DNA of 64,000 bases from positions 46,307 through 110,306 of the forward strand of contig BMSM01000023.1 in NCBI GenBank assembly GCA_014649155.1, given 5' to 3'. The notes under the pieces are model-generated. The model searched no databases and was not told where the DNA came from. It worked only from the letters and a program-made list of their open reading frames with translations. Origin of the DNA: Streptomyces griseoviridis (GTDB taxonomy: Bacteria; Actinomycetota; Actinomycetes; Streptomycetales; Streptomycetaceae). The translations under genes were made by a program, and so were the position numbers. Each line of letters begins with the position of its first letter. The stretch's first letter is position 1. Below are positions 30,158-39,090 of this stretch, one piece after another.

Positions 30158-30613
30158 TCAGCGGCGGGCGATCCCCGGCCCCTGCCCCGTGTCCGGGGCG
30201 AGCTGTCCCCGCTCCAGGTACTGGCGCACGGCGTCCGGCATGGCCGGCTCGCTCGGCAGCAGCGTGCCGACGTCGGCCGTGCCCTTCAGCAGGTGCTCGG
30301 CGTCCACGTCCCCGGGCAGGTGCGGGGTGAGCACCTTGGCCAGTTCGGCGGTGGCCTTGGCCCGCGCGTCCTGGACGGTGGAGACCATCAGGTCGGCGAG
30401 TTCCTTGGGGGTCATGCGGCGGTAGGCGTTGGTCGGGAACTCGACCGACAGCAGTTCGCCCTGGGGCCCGACGGTGACCTTCATCGCCTGCGCCTTGGCG
30501 GTCGCGGTGGCGGAGACCTCGCGCATACGGCGCTGGAGATCGGAGATCTGGGCCAGCTGTGTGCGGTAGGTCTCCTGCAGTTGCTCGATCTGCTCGTCGA
30601 ACGGCGTGGACAT
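30158..30613 (-). CDS. YbaB/EbfC-family protein
   Basis: The protein has 151 residues. An N-terminal helix with heptad-like spacing (about 5-45) is followed by the beta strands and helix of the YbaB fold: KVTVGPQGELLSVEF at about 49-63, then the MTPKELADLMVSTVQDA helix. The tail from about residue 100 is extended and Pro-rich. I chose the ATG at 30613 because GGGAGGAG lies just upstream; the frame is open further upstream but without a comparable site. Classical YbaB/EbfC proteins bind DNA and coat the nucleoid. Family members next to WXG100 genes in actinobacteria are common and may instead be secretion-related. It is first in an operon with the WXG100-like gene (63 bp gap) and the giant gene. 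Confidence 0.8.
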   Translation of the reverse strand: MSTPFDEQIEQLQETYRTQLAQISDLQRRMREVSATATAKAQAMKVTVGPQGELLSVEFPTNAYRRMTPKELADLMVSTVQDARAKATAELAKVLTPHLPGDVDAEHLLKGTADVGTLLPSEPAMPDAVRQYLERGQLAPDTGQGPGIARR

Positions 30614-30927
30614 CGACTCACTCCTCCCGCGCTCAGGTCCGCGGACGGCACGTGCCACCGCTTCGCGAGCCAACCAACAACACCGGAGCGCGGGAGGGAA
30701 ACAGCAGGTCGCGGCCCGTGCCCGGTTGGACGCCCGCTCTGTCCGAAGGGACGGGCGGGTTCGGTCGCGGACCACGGCCGCTTCTTGGTGCACACCTCGT
30801 GCACCAACGGGCGCGGTCCGCCCCGCGCGGGCATGCCGTGGCGCACGGGTCCCTAGCCTGGCGCCCGTGCTGTCGGCCGGCCCGTTCCGGACCGCTTCCC
30901 CACCAGCCGCCCCTGGAGCACCCACGT
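30614..30927. promoter_or_regulatory. Divergent intergenic region with a perfect inverted repeat
   Basis: This 314 bp gap separates the minus-strand YbaB/WXG100/giant operon from the plus-strand glycan cluster. It carries a perfect 9-bp inverted repeat, TTGGTGCAC-ACCTC-GTGCACCAA, at 30785-30807. Its size and symmetry suit a dimeric repressor that could control both operons. No clear -35/-10 pair was identified on either strand, and no candidate regulator gene is adjacent. Confidence 0.55.
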
Positions 30928-32529
30928 ATGGCTGTCCACCGTGTTCTCACCCCGCCCCGGGCCACCCGGCCGGCGGCTCCGTCCGGGCTGCTGCCCACCC
31001 CGCCCGACGACCGGGAGAAGTACGCGTACGTCCGGCGCCACAACTGGCTCCTGACCAGCACCTCGTTCCTGGGGTTCACCTGCGTGCTCTACAGCCAGGT
31101 GGACTCCGCCCGGCACGGTCCGTGGATCTGGTTCTTCGCACCCGTGCTGCTGCTGTCGGTACTCGGGGTGCTGATCTCGCTGCGCCTCGAACTGTTCAGT
31201 CCGGGGTTCGACCTGCGGGCGCACCGCGCGCTGGTACGGGCGTGGGCGCCCCGGGAGTACCCGGCGGTCGACGTGTTCCTGCCGGTCTGCGGGGAGCCGA
31301 TCGAGGTGCTGCACAACACCTGGACACACCTCCAGCGGATGGCCGACGCCTATCCGGGGCGGGTGCTGCCGCTGGTGCTGGACGACTCCGACAGTCCCGA
31401 CGTGGCCGCGATGGCCGATGACTTCGGCTTCCGTTACCTGGTGCGGCCGGACCGGGGCTGGTTCAAGAAGGCCGGGAACCTGCGGCACGGGTTCGCGCAC
31501 TCCGACAGCGAGTTCATCCTGATCCTGGACGCGGACTTCGTGCCGCGCGCGGACCTCCTGGACGAGCTGCTGCCGTACATGGATGCCGATCCGGGCCTCG
31601 GGATCGTGCAGTCCCCGCAGTACTTCCGGGTGCTGGACCAGCAGAACTGGATCGAACGGGGCGCGGGCGCGGTGCAGGAGCTGTTCTACCGCTCGGTGCA
31701 GGTGTCCCGGCAGCGCAGCGACGGCTCGATCTGCGTCGGCTCCTGCGCGGTGTACCGGCGCACGGCGCTCGCGGAGGTGGGCGGCACGAGCCTGATCGAG
31801 CACTCCGAGGACATGCACACCGGTTTCGACCTGCGGGCGCGCGGCTGGAACCTGCGCTATGTGCCGCTGGCGCTGGCGACCGGGCTGTGCCCGGACACCA
31901 TCGGCGCGTACTACAACCAGCAGTACCGCTGGTGCATGGCGTCGATGAGCATGCTGGCCAGCGTCGAGGACTTCTGGAAGGTGCGGATGCGGTTCGCGAG
32001 CCGCCTGTGCTACCTGTCCGGGTTCGTCTACTACATCGAGTCCGCGCTCATCCTCTTCACCGGGCCGCTGATCGTCTGCGTGCTGCTGCTGTTCTTCCCG
32101 GAACAGGTGAAGTTCACCGACATGCGGCTGCTGCTGCCGGGGCTGGTGTACCTGGTGGTGGTGTACCCGCTGTGGCACCGGGCGCCGTACCGCCTGGAGG
32201 CGTGGGCGGCGCGGGTGCTCTACAGCTGGTCGCACCTGTTCGCGATCTGGGACGTGCTGCGCGGCCGGGCGATGGGCTGGCAGCCCACCGGGTCGGGCGG
32301 GGCGCGCCGCAACAACACCCGGCGGCTCTGGATCGGCATCTGGGCGTGGACGGTGCCGGCGACGGCGCTGTGGGTCGGGGCCGCGCTGTGGCGGATGGAC
32401 ACGATGGTGCCGGAGGACTTCGCGCTGCCGCTGGCCTCGGGGCTGTTCTACGCGGCGGCCGTGCTGCGGGTGGTGGTGGTGCCCCGGCCCGAGGAGCCGG
32501 CCGGGGCCGCCGAGGGGGTCCCCGCATGA
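30928..32529 (+). CDS. Membrane glycosyltransferase family 2, cellulose synthase (BcsA)-like
   Basis: The 533-residue protein is a processive beta-glycosyltransferase by motif. DD at 152-153 and DAD at 201-203 bind the nucleotide sugar and metal, SED at 293-295 supplies the base, and QQYRW at 331-335 is the QxxRW signature of cellulose, hyaluronan and chitin synthases. Two N-terminal membrane helices (about 40-58, 66-88) and several C-terminal ones (about 355-520) frame the catalytic domain. No PilZ domain is present, so c-di-GMP control as in BcsA is not expected. The ATG at 30928 has GGAG nine bases upstream. The stop overlaps the next gene (ATGA). It probably polymerises and exports an envelope or extracellular polysaccharide; the sugar cannot be told from sequence. 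Confidence 0.85.
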   Translation: MAVHRVLTPPRATRPAAPSGLLPTPPDDREKYAYVRRHNWLLTSTSFLGFTCVLYSQVDSARHGPWIWFFAPVLLLSVLGVLISLRLELFSPGFDLRAHRALVRAWAPREYPAVDVFLPVCGEPIEVLHNTWTHLQRMADAYPGRVLPLVLDDSDSPDVAAMADDFGFRYLVRPDRGWFKKAGNLRHGFAHSDSEFILILDADFVPRADLLDELLPYMDADPGLGIVQSPQYFRVLDQQNWIERGAGAVQELFYRSVQVSRQRSDGSICVGSCAVYRRTALAEVGGTSLIEHSEDMHTGFDLRARGWNLRYVPLALATGLCPDTIGAYYNQQYRWCMASMSMLASVEDFWKVRMRFASRLCYLSGFVYYIESALILFTGPLIVCVLLLFFPEQVKFTDMRLLLPGLVYLVVVYPLWHRAPYRLEAWAARVLYSWSHLFAIWDVLRGRAMGWQPTGSGGARRNNTRRLWIGIWAWTVPATALWVGAALWRMDTMVPEDFALPLASGLFYAAAVLRVVVVPRPEEPAGAAEGVPA

Positions 32530-33521
32530 CGGCGGTGGGCCGCCGGGCCGCCCTCAGGTGGGCGCTGGCCTCGGTGGCGGCGTCGGCGGGCTGCGCGCCG
32601 AGCCGTACCGCGCCGATCGGTGCGGGCGGGGAGGGCGGGGAGCGGCGGACGGCGCCGTACGTGCCGTTCGACGTGACCTGGCTGATCCGGCCCCGGCAGG
32701 GCCGCAAGTACCTCGGGGTCTCCTTCGGCGGGGCGTCGGTGACGCCGGGCTACCTGGACCTGTGGTCGCGCAAGGCGGGCAAGGCACCCAATCTGCTGGC
32801 GCAGCGCTTCTCCTGGGGCGAGGAGTTCCCGGCGGACCGGGTCACGGCGGTGTGGCGGCAGCGGATCCTGCCGTACCTCGCCTGGGAGCCGCGCGGCCGG
32901 ACCCTGCGGGAGATCGCGGCGGGCGTGGACGACGGCCATGTCCGGCGGACCGCCGAGGCCGTCCGCGACCTGAACGTGCCGGTCGCCCTGGCCTTCGCCC
33001 CCGGCATGAACGAACGCGGCCTGCCCTGGGGCCCTCGGGCGGCGAGCGCCGGGGAGTTCGTCGCCGCGTGGCGGCACCTGCACGACCTGTTCCAGGACAC
33101 CGGGGTGTCCAACGTCGTGTGGACGTGGAGTCCCACGGTGACCGCGAGACCGGCGGTGCCGCTGGAGCCGTACTGGCCGGGTGACGCGTACGCCGACTGG
33201 CTGGGGCTCACGGGCCGGTACGGCACGGACGGGCCGCGCACCTACGACGGCCTCTTCGGCCCGGTGGTGAAGGAGGCGCGGGCCTTCACCCGGGCCCCCG
33301 TGCTGGTCGCCGGGACGGCCGCGCCGGCGGGCGGGCGCAAGGCGGCGGTGGTGAAGGACCTGACGCGGGCCGTGACCACCCGCGACGACGTGGTCGGCTT
33401 CGTCTGGGTGGACGCCACCGACCGCACGGACTGGCGGATCGACAGCAGTACCGGGGCGCTGGACGCCTTCCGCCGCGGTGTCGCCGACCCGCGGTTCGGC
33501 TTCGACGTGAGGCGCCCATGA
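32526..33521 (+). CDS. GH26-like lipoprotein, probable pseudoenzyme
   Basis: The 331-residue protein starts with a twin-arginine-like GRR segment and a lipobox-like ASAGC (Cys23), so it is probably exported and lipid-anchored. The body resembles a family 26 glycoside hydrolase (beta-mannanase TIM barrel): a VVWTWSP strand near 197-203, YWPGDAYADW near 216-225, and PVLVAGTAAP near 258-267. In GH26 the acid/base Glu lies in H-E-M-N and the nucleophile in A-E-T-G. Here the same places read P-G-M-N (Gly160) and A-G-T-A (Gly263), so both catalytic residues appear lost. Its position between two glycosyltransferase genes, with ATGA overlaps on both sides, suggests a polysaccharide-binding or guiding role rather than hydrolysis. 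The role is an inference. Confidence 0.7.
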   Translation: MTAVGRRAALRWALASVAASAGCAPSRTAPIGAGGEGGERRTAPYVPFDVTWLIRPRQGRKYLGVSFGGASVTPGYLDLWSRKAGKAPNLLAQRFSWGEEFPADRVTAVWRQRILPYLAWEPRGRTLREIAAGVDDGHVRRTAEAVRDLNVPVALAFAPGMNERGLPWGPRAASAGEFVAAWRHLHDLFQDTGVSNVVWTWSPTVTARPAVPLEPYWPGDAYADWLGLTGRYGTDGPRTYDGLFGPVVKEARAFTRAPVLVAGTAAPAGGRKAAVVKDLTRAVTTRDDVVGFVWVDATDRTDWRIDSSTGALDAFRRGVADPRFGFDVRRP

Positions 33522-35212
33522 CGGCCACCGACGACCGCGCGACCACCGGGCGGTACGACCCCGAGTCCACCCTGCGGCTGCGGGTGCCGGCTCCGCGCGG
33601 ACCGCACCTCGCCCCGGGCTACACCTTCGACGAGATCACCCGCGCCGACTGGGTGCTGGGCCGGGTGCCCGACCGCGGCTGGTCCGCGGCGCCCTCGCCG
33701 CGCCGGACCCTGGTGAGCCGGGCCCTGCTGGCCTGTCTGCTGCTGGCGCAGGCGGTGCTGTCGCTGCGGCTGCACAACAGCGCCTTCGAGGACGAGGCGC
33801 TGTACGTGTACGCCGGCCACGCCATGATCGACCACCTGTTCCACGGCGCCCCGGACTACGGCGGCTTCGACACGTACTTCTCCGGTTCACCCGCGCTGTA
33901 CCCGGTGCTGGCGGCCTGGGTGGACTCGGCGGCGGGGCTGACCGGTGTCCGGCTGATGAGCCTGGCGTTCATGCTGGGCGCCACCGGCCTGCTGTACTCC
34001 CTCACCCGGACGCTGTTCAACGAGCGGGCGGCGCTGCTCGCCGCCGGGATCTTCGCCGTCACCCAGTCGACGCTGTTCCTCGGGAACTTCGCCACGTACG
34101 ACGCGATGTCGCTGTCCCTGCTCGCGCTGACCGCCTGGCTGCTGGTCCGCAACGCCACCGGCCACTGGGCGCTGCCGCTGGCCGTGGCACCGGTCGCGGC
34201 GCTCGCGGTGGGCGTGAAGTACGCCTCGGCGCTGTACCTGCCCACGCTGGCGCTGCTGCTGATGCTGGTGGCGTACCGGCGGCTGGGCACGCGGGAGGCG
34301 GTGCGGCGCGGGGCGGTGTTCACCGCCGGCACGGTGCTGCTGCTGGGCATCGCCCTGCTGAGCACGGACTACCTCCAGGCGATCCAGAGCACCACGACCG
34401 AACGCGCCCACGGCACCACGTCGGTGGGGCTGCTGGTGCGGGACAGCGTCCGGTGGGGCGGGCTGCTGTCCCTCCTGGCCTGCCTCGGCACGGTCCTGTA
34501 CACCCGCCGTCCCGGCCTCGGTGAGATCCCCGGCCACCGGCCGCCCCCGGCGCCCCCGCGCGGCTGGCGGATCGCGCTGGGGACCGTGCTGACCGGCACC
34601 GCGCTGCTCGCGCCCGCCTACCAGATCCACCTCCAGACCAGCATCTCGCTGCACAAGCACATCGGGTACGGCCTGCTGTTCGCCGCGCCGATGGCGGGGG
34701 TGGGCCTGTCCCGGCTGATGGGCGCCCACCTCCGCTTCCCGCAGGCGGTCATCGCGGTCGGCGTGCTGGCGCTCACCTTCGGCATGTCGCAGTCCGCGCA
34801 GAACTACGGCGTCTGGCCCGACACGGGCCGTCTGATCCCGGAGCTGGCGAAGAACGTCCGGCCGGGCCAGAAGTGGCTCGGCCAGCCGCACGAGGGACCC
34901 GTCTACTACCTCAGCGACCGGGGCCTGACCGACTACACCCTGTGGACGTCGATCTTCTACATCGACTACGCGGGCCGCAAGGGCCGGCACCTGAGCGGCC
35001 CGGAGGGGTACCGGGCCGCGATCCAGGACGGCTACTTCGACGGCATCGTCCTCGACTGGTCCGACCAGCCCGGTGACATCCAGACCCTGATCCGCCAGGA
35101 GATGCGGTCCACCGGCCGCTACCGGCTGGCGAGCGCGCTGACGTACCGCACCTCGGTCGGCTCGGGACACTTCGAGATCTGGCTGCGGCTGCCGGCCGCG
35201 CACACGTCGTGA
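33518..35212 (+). CDS. GT39-like polytopic membrane glycosyltransferase
   Basis: The 564-residue protein has a cytoplasmic N-terminus of about 65 residues and then ten or so membrane helices between about 68 and 430. The first extracytoplasmic loop holds FEDEALYVYAGH (about 89-100), the acidic motif of the GT39/ArnT/PMT-like C-type glycosyltransferases that use polyprenyl-phosphate sugars. A soluble extracytoplasmic C-terminal part follows. It overlaps the GH26-like gene by ATGA, so the three genes form one translationally coupled unit. It probably transfers a lipid-linked sugar onto the polysaccharide or a surface acceptor. The donor and acceptor are not identifiable. Confidence 0.75.
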   Translation: MTATDDRATTGRYDPESTLRLRVPAPRGPHLAPGYTFDEITRADWVLGRVPDRGWSAAPSPRRTLVSRALLACLLLAQAVLSLRLHNSAFEDEALYVYAGHAMIDHLFHGAPDYGGFDTYFSGSPALYPVLAAWVDSAAGLTGVRLMSLAFMLGATGLLYSLTRTLFNERAALLAAGIFAVTQSTLFLGNFATYDAMSLSLLALTAWLLVRNATGHWALPLAVAPVAALAVGVKYASALYLPTLALLLMLVAYRRLGTREAVRRGAVFTAGTVLLLGIALLSTDYLQAIQSTTTERAHGTTSVGLLVRDSVRWGGLLSLLACLGTVLYTRRPGLGEIPGHRPPPAPPRGWRIALGTVLTGTALLAPAYQIHLQTSISLHKHIGYGLLFAAPMAGVGLSRLMGAHLRFPQAVIAVGVLALTFGMSQSAQNYGVWPDTGRLIPELAKNVRPGQKWLGQPHEGPVYYLSDRGLTDYTLWTSIFYIDYAGRKGRHLSGPEGYRAAIQDGYFDGIVLDWSDQPGDIQTLIRQEMRSTGRYRLASALTYRTSVGSGHFEIWLRLPAAHTS

Positions 35213-35378
35213 CGCCCGTCCGTGCACGGAAGGGCGCAGTTCCTTCCCCCTCGGGCACGGACACGTCCGGCGATGTCTGTTTTCCCTATGATCGGCCCGG
35301 ACAGCGGGGTTTCAGCACGACCACGGAGATGCCGCGCATGAGACGCAGTCAGGTGACGGGGCCGGGTGGCTCCCGTGG

Positions 35379-37712
35379 GTGCGCGTCCGGGCGGACCGGG
35401 ACTTGACGCCGCGGAACCGGGACGACGGCGGCACGGCCGGCAAGCGGCGCCCCTGGCGGCCGGCGCGGACCCGCTCGGCACCGCCCGCGGCGGGTCCGCG
35501 CCGGCTCCCGGAGGCCGAGACCGCCGTCCTCCCCCTCGCGTCTGCGGCCCCCGCCGGACCCTGCGGGGTGCGGCGGGTCGGCAACGCCTGGCTGGTGCAC
35601 CCCGCCGCCGGACCCGACCGCCAGTCGCTGCTGTTCGCCGCCGGGCTGGCCGCCGACCCCGAGTACACCCTGGTGGTGGTGGACCTTCCGCCGTACGCGC
35701 CCCTGGACGGGGTGGAGGAGGCGCTGGCCCGAGACGTACCGGCCGGGCCCGCCGGGCTGCGGGTGGTGTTCGGCCGGACGCCCGCCCAGGGTGCCGCGCC
35801 CACGGGGCGCCGGCTGGCACGGCGGCTGGGGCAGCCCGTGGTCGTCCCCGACGGGATCGTGCGGCCCTCCGCCGGCGGCGCTCTGTTCATCGGTGCCGAC
35901 CGGGGCCGGGGCTGGGTGCGGTGCGCGCCGGGCGGCGAGAGCCGGTTCCTCTCCCGCCGTTTCCCGCGCCCGGCATGGGACGGGTGGCTGCCCGACCGCC
36001 CGGGTCCGGTGGGGCCGTCCGCCGTCGCCGAGCCGCTGGGCGCCGGGGTGTGGGTGCGGCCGGTACGGGAGGACGCCGACCAGCAGCGCCACCGGGGCCG
36101 GCTCGCCGCCCGGCTGCGCCGCCGGGACGACGCGCCGACCGTCGTCCTCGGCTCCCCCGGCGCACCGGAACCGCCGGCCGAGGACGTCGCCCACTTCTGG
36201 CGGAGCCTGCCCGGCCACCCCCCGGCCGCCCCGCGCTTCGTGCTGTACGGCACCGTCCCTGCCCCCGGGAGCAGGCCGTTCGGCGAGACCCTGGCCGCCC
36301 TCACCGGCGAGCCGGTGCACGTCTGCAACGGCTTCCCCACCGGCGATCCGCGCATCGGCCGGGACGGCGGCGAGGAGGTGCTGCTCCTGACGCGCGACGG
36401 GACACCGGCACGGCCCGTCTTCGCCCGCGAGTTCCTGCACCTGCCGCCGGAGCCGGGGAGCGTGTCCCACGCCCCGCTGGCCACGGACCACCGCTGGCCG
36501 CTCGGTCATCTGCCGATGCTCCGTCAGGGCCTGTACCGGGGTGGTCCCGGCGTGGTCCTGGAGGTCCTGCCGTGGGGGCTGTGGGTGCGCCCCGCCGTCG
36601 AACCGGCGCACGCCGACGAGGTCCGCGCGGCGCCCGCCGACCCCCAGCACGCCCTGATCCTGTGCGACGACAGCGCCGTCGAGGACCTGCCCCGGCTGCG
36701 GGGCCTCGCCCAGGACGTCCTCCACCGGCTGCCGGCCGAGGACGGCCTGCTGGTCCGGGTGGTGACCGCCGACCGGCCCTGGGGCACCCCGGGCGGCCGG
36801 CCCCGCGCCCTGCCGGCCGGGCCCGCGGCGGCTCCGTCCCGCGCGCTCCCCGCGGCGCCGCCCGCCCCGCCCGCCGAACGGCCGGCTCCCCCGCCACCGG
36901 CGGACCCGGTCCCGGCCGCGCCCCCGCCACCGGCCGCGCCGGTCCCGGCCGCGCCCCCTCGCGGGGCCGGCACCGGCACGCCCAAGGACACCGCCGTCGT
37001 CGCGCTGGCGCTTCAGCACGAGCCCGGGCTCGGCGGGCTGCTGCCGCCCGACATCGTCCTCGCTGGCCTGCTCGCCGTACGGCTCCGGCTCACCGTCTCC
37101 GCCCTGCGGGCCGGCCGGGAGCCTGAGCCGTACGGGTCCGGAGAGCCCCCGGACATCGATCCCGAGACGCTCGCTGCCCTGGCGCTGCTCCCCGTCCACC
37201 AGGGCGTGGTGGCGCTCCGCGCCGAGCTGGACGCGGCGGAGCTGCGCCGCTACCGCACCGGGCGGACGGCCACCGCGCACCGCGTGTGCGCGGGGTCGCT
37301 GTCCGGTGTGCCGGGCGTTCCCGGCAACACCGATGTCCTCGTCCACTCCCTCACCGGGCGCCGTACGGCGCTGCTGGAGCCGGAACTGCCGGACCGGGTG
37401 CTGTTCACACCGGGTACGCGGTTCGAGGTCCTCGGGGTCGCGGGCCCGGCGGGCGGACGCGCGGCGGTGCTGCTGGCCGAGGCGCCGCCCCCGGGGCTCT
37501 GCACGGCCGGGGCGACCCGGCGGGAGGTCGCGCGGCGGCTCGCGGTGATGGCGCGGCTGTGGCGCGCGGACGAGCGGAACGGCGTGGTGCGCCCGCGCGA
37601 CCCCGACCCGTTCGCCCTGCCGCCGCGGCCCGACCGCCCCGCCTCTCCCGTGCCCGGACCGGGCCGGTCGGCCGAGCCGCGGCCGGTGGCGCTCAGTGGG
37701 CGGTACCGCTGA
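35379..37712 (+). CDS. Protein A: alpha/beta-unit protein with degenerate ART-like C-terminus
   Basis: The 777-residue protein is closely related over its length to the protein at 45100-47046, and more distantly to 39091-42486. Repeated alpha/beta units carry an LRVVFG-type strand and an ARRLGQPVVV-type strand, for example near 138-175 and 287-320. A Pro/Ala linker lies at about 480-530. The C-terminal part has VHSLTGRR and DRVLFTPGTRFEVL, resembling the second and third conserved strands of ADP-ribosyltransferase-fold proteins. The usual catalytic Glu is Arg here and the Y-R-G strand is not recognisable, so activity is unlikely. No signal peptide is seen. The GTG at 35379 is the first in-frame start and has only a weak ribosome site. 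The 3' end overlaps the convergent lectin gene by 20 bp. Confidence 0.65.
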   Translation: MRVRADRDLTPRNRDDGGTAGKRRPWRPARTRSAPPAAGPRRLPEAETAVLPLASAAPAGPCGVRRVGNAWLVHPAAGPDRQSLLFAAGLAADPEYTLVVVDLPPYAPLDGVEEALARDVPAGPAGLRVVFGRTPAQGAAPTGRRLARRLGQPVVVPDGIVRPSAGGALFIGADRGRGWVRCAPGGESRFLSRRFPRPAWDGWLPDRPGPVGPSAVAEPLGAGVWVRPVREDADQQRHRGRLAARLRRRDDAPTVVLGSPGAPEPPAEDVAHFWRSLPGHPPAAPRFVLYGTVPAPGSRPFGETLAALTGEPVHVCNGFPTGDPRIGRDGGEEVLLLTRDGTPARPVFAREFLHLPPEPGSVSHAPLATDHRWPLGHLPMLRQGLYRGGPGVVLEVLPWGLWVRPAVEPAHADEVRAAPADPQHALILCDDSAVEDLPRLRGLAQDVLHRLPAEDGLLVRVVTADRPWGTPGGRPRALPAGPAAAPSRALPAAPPAPPAERPAPPPPADPVPAAPPPPAAPVPAAPPRGAGTGTPKDTAVVALALQHEPGLGGLLPPDIVLAGLLAVRLRLTVSALRAGREPEPYGSGEPPDIDPETLAALALLPVHQGVVALRAELDAAELRRYRTGRTATAHRVCAGSLSGVPGVPGNTDVLVHSLTGRRTALLEPELPDRVLFTPGTRFEVLGVAGPAGGRAAVLLAEAPPPGLCTAGATRREVARRLAVMARLWRADERNGVVRPRDPDPFALPPRPDRPASPVPGPGRSAEPRPVALSGRYR

Positions 37713-39048
37713 CCCACAGGTCGGTGCCGTCCTGCCGGATCACCACGTCCCCGTCGCTCTGGAGCACGAGTTCGGCGCCGTCGTGGCCCGCCGTGCCGGA
37801 GGACCAGGCGGTGCGGTCGTCGCTCGTGTAGACCACGAGGTGGCCGTCGGCCTGGAAGACGGCCTTGTGGCCCTGGCCCTCGGTGTGCGAGGACCAGCGG
37901 ACGGTGCCGTTCTCGTCGGTGACGACGAGGTTGCCGTCCTCGCCCATCGTGAGCACGGCCCGCTCGGACGCGAGGGACTGGCCCGTCTCCAGTACCCGGG
38001 TCGCCTGGACGACGGTGTCCGCGCCGGTGGTCCGCGGTGGCGCCGCCTCCTGCGTGGTGACCTCGGGGGCGGTCTCGGGGGTGGGCGTGGGGGTGGGCGT
38101 GGTGACGGCCGACGCCGTGACCGTGGTGCTCTGCCGCGTCGGCTGTACGTCCGGGTCCGGGCTGTCGGGGCCGGGCTGCGGGGTCTGCGGGACGGGGGCG
38201 CCGGGGTCCGGCTCGGTGGCCCTGGCGATCGTCGCGTCGGGCACGACGGAGGCGGTGACGACGGTGGCCTCCGGCTCCGGCCGCGACTCGGGCTCCGGCC
38301 GCGCGTCCGGCTGCGGCTTCGTCTCCGGGGGCCGCTGCGCGTGCGGGTCGTCCGCCGGGTCGGCTACGAGCGCGACGGCACTCCCGGGCCGCTCGGGGGC
38401 GGTGGTGCGGGTGTCCGGCGCCTCGTCGGTCCGGTCGTCGCCGGAGTCGTCGGCGGGTTCGGTGGCGGGCTTCGGATCGGCCTGCCCGGCGGGCTTCGAG
38501 GCGGACGCGGTGGGATGCGGCGCGCGGATGCCGGGGCCCTGGAACGTCTTGCGCGGGGAGACCGGGATGGCCGGGGAGGCCGACGCGGACGGGGCCGCCC
38601 GCGGGGGGTCGGCGGTCTCGGACTCCTGGGCGCCCGGCCCCTGGGTGGGCGTGGACGTGGGCGTCGGCACGTCGATGGTGAAGTTGGGGCCGGTGTTCTG
38701 CGGGGAGGCAGTGCGGTGGCCGGACGCCTCGTAGTCGACCTCGTGGTCGCCGCCGCCGTCGTTGTCGCTCAGTGCCAGGGGCAGGGCGACCAGGACGGCG
38801 CCCGCGACCGCGGCGGCGGCGAGCATCGGCCGGTGGCCGGTCCTGGCGGCCGAGGTCTCCTCCTCCGGGGCGCCCCCGTCACCGCCGCCGTGCGCCCCGT
38901 CCGGCCGGCCTCGCCGCCCGGCCGGCGGCAGTGGTTGCGCACCATCACCGGGGCCGGCGTCGGACAGGACGACGGCCCGCCGCATCCTCAGCCGGTCGCT
39001 GCCCTGCGGCGGCGTGCCGCCCCGCGGCGTCCTGCGCTCAGCGCTCAT
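37693..39048 (-). CDS. Membrane-anchored bulb-type (B-type) lectin protein 1
   Basis: The 451-residue protein has a charged N-terminus, one membrane helix at about 75-94, a long Pro/Thr/Asp-rich stalk (about 95-335) and a C-terminal bulb-type lectin domain (about 340-451). The domain shows three beta repeats with sites like DGNLVVT, ADGHLVVY and SDGDVVIR. The consensus mannose site is QxDxNxVxY. All three copies deviate from it, so sugar binding may be weak or altered. The orientation is inferred as cytoplasmic N-terminus with the lectin outside. The ATG at 39048 has GAGGAG upstream. It lies 42 bp downstream of 39091-42486 on the same strand, probably co-transcribed, and its product would display a glycan-binding head on the cell surface. 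Confidence 0.85.
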   Translation of the reverse strand: MSAERRTPRGGTPPQGSDRLRMRRAVVLSDAGPGDGAQPLPPAGRRGRPDGAHGGGDGGAPEEETSAARTGHRPMLAAAAVAGAVLVALPLALSDNDGGGDHEVDYEASGHRTASPQNTGPNFTIDVPTPTSTPTQGPGAQESETADPPRAAPSASASPAIPVSPRKTFQGPGIRAPHPTASASKPAGQADPKPATEPADDSGDDRTDEAPDTRTTAPERPGSAVALVADPADDPHAQRPPETKPQPDARPEPESRPEPEATVVTASVVPDATIARATEPDPGAPVPQTPQPGPDSPDPDVQPTRQSTTVTASAVTTPTPTPTPETAPEVTTQEAAPPRTTGADTVVQATRVLETGQSLASERAVLTMGEDGNLVVTDENGTVRWSSHTEGQGHKAVFQADGHLVVYTSDDRTAWSSGTAGHDGAELVLQSDGDVVIRQDGTDLWVSGTAH

Positions 39049-39090
39049 GTCTCTTCTCCTCTACGGTGTGGGTACGGTCGGCCCGCGGTC

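Noticed and set aside
123..30425. Very long plus-strand open frames (for example 123-3665, 3678-7214, 7374-12047, 15339-20849, 25452-30425).
   Set aside because: They lie opposite the giant gene, have extreme Arg/Gly/Ala-rich low-complexity composition and no motifs. They are the expected open shadows of very GC-rich coding DNA.
30559..30927. Upstream start for the GT2 gene.
   Set aside because: The extra 123 residues are low-complexity and would cover the divergent promoter; the ATG at 30928 has a ribosome site and begins a typical N-terminus.
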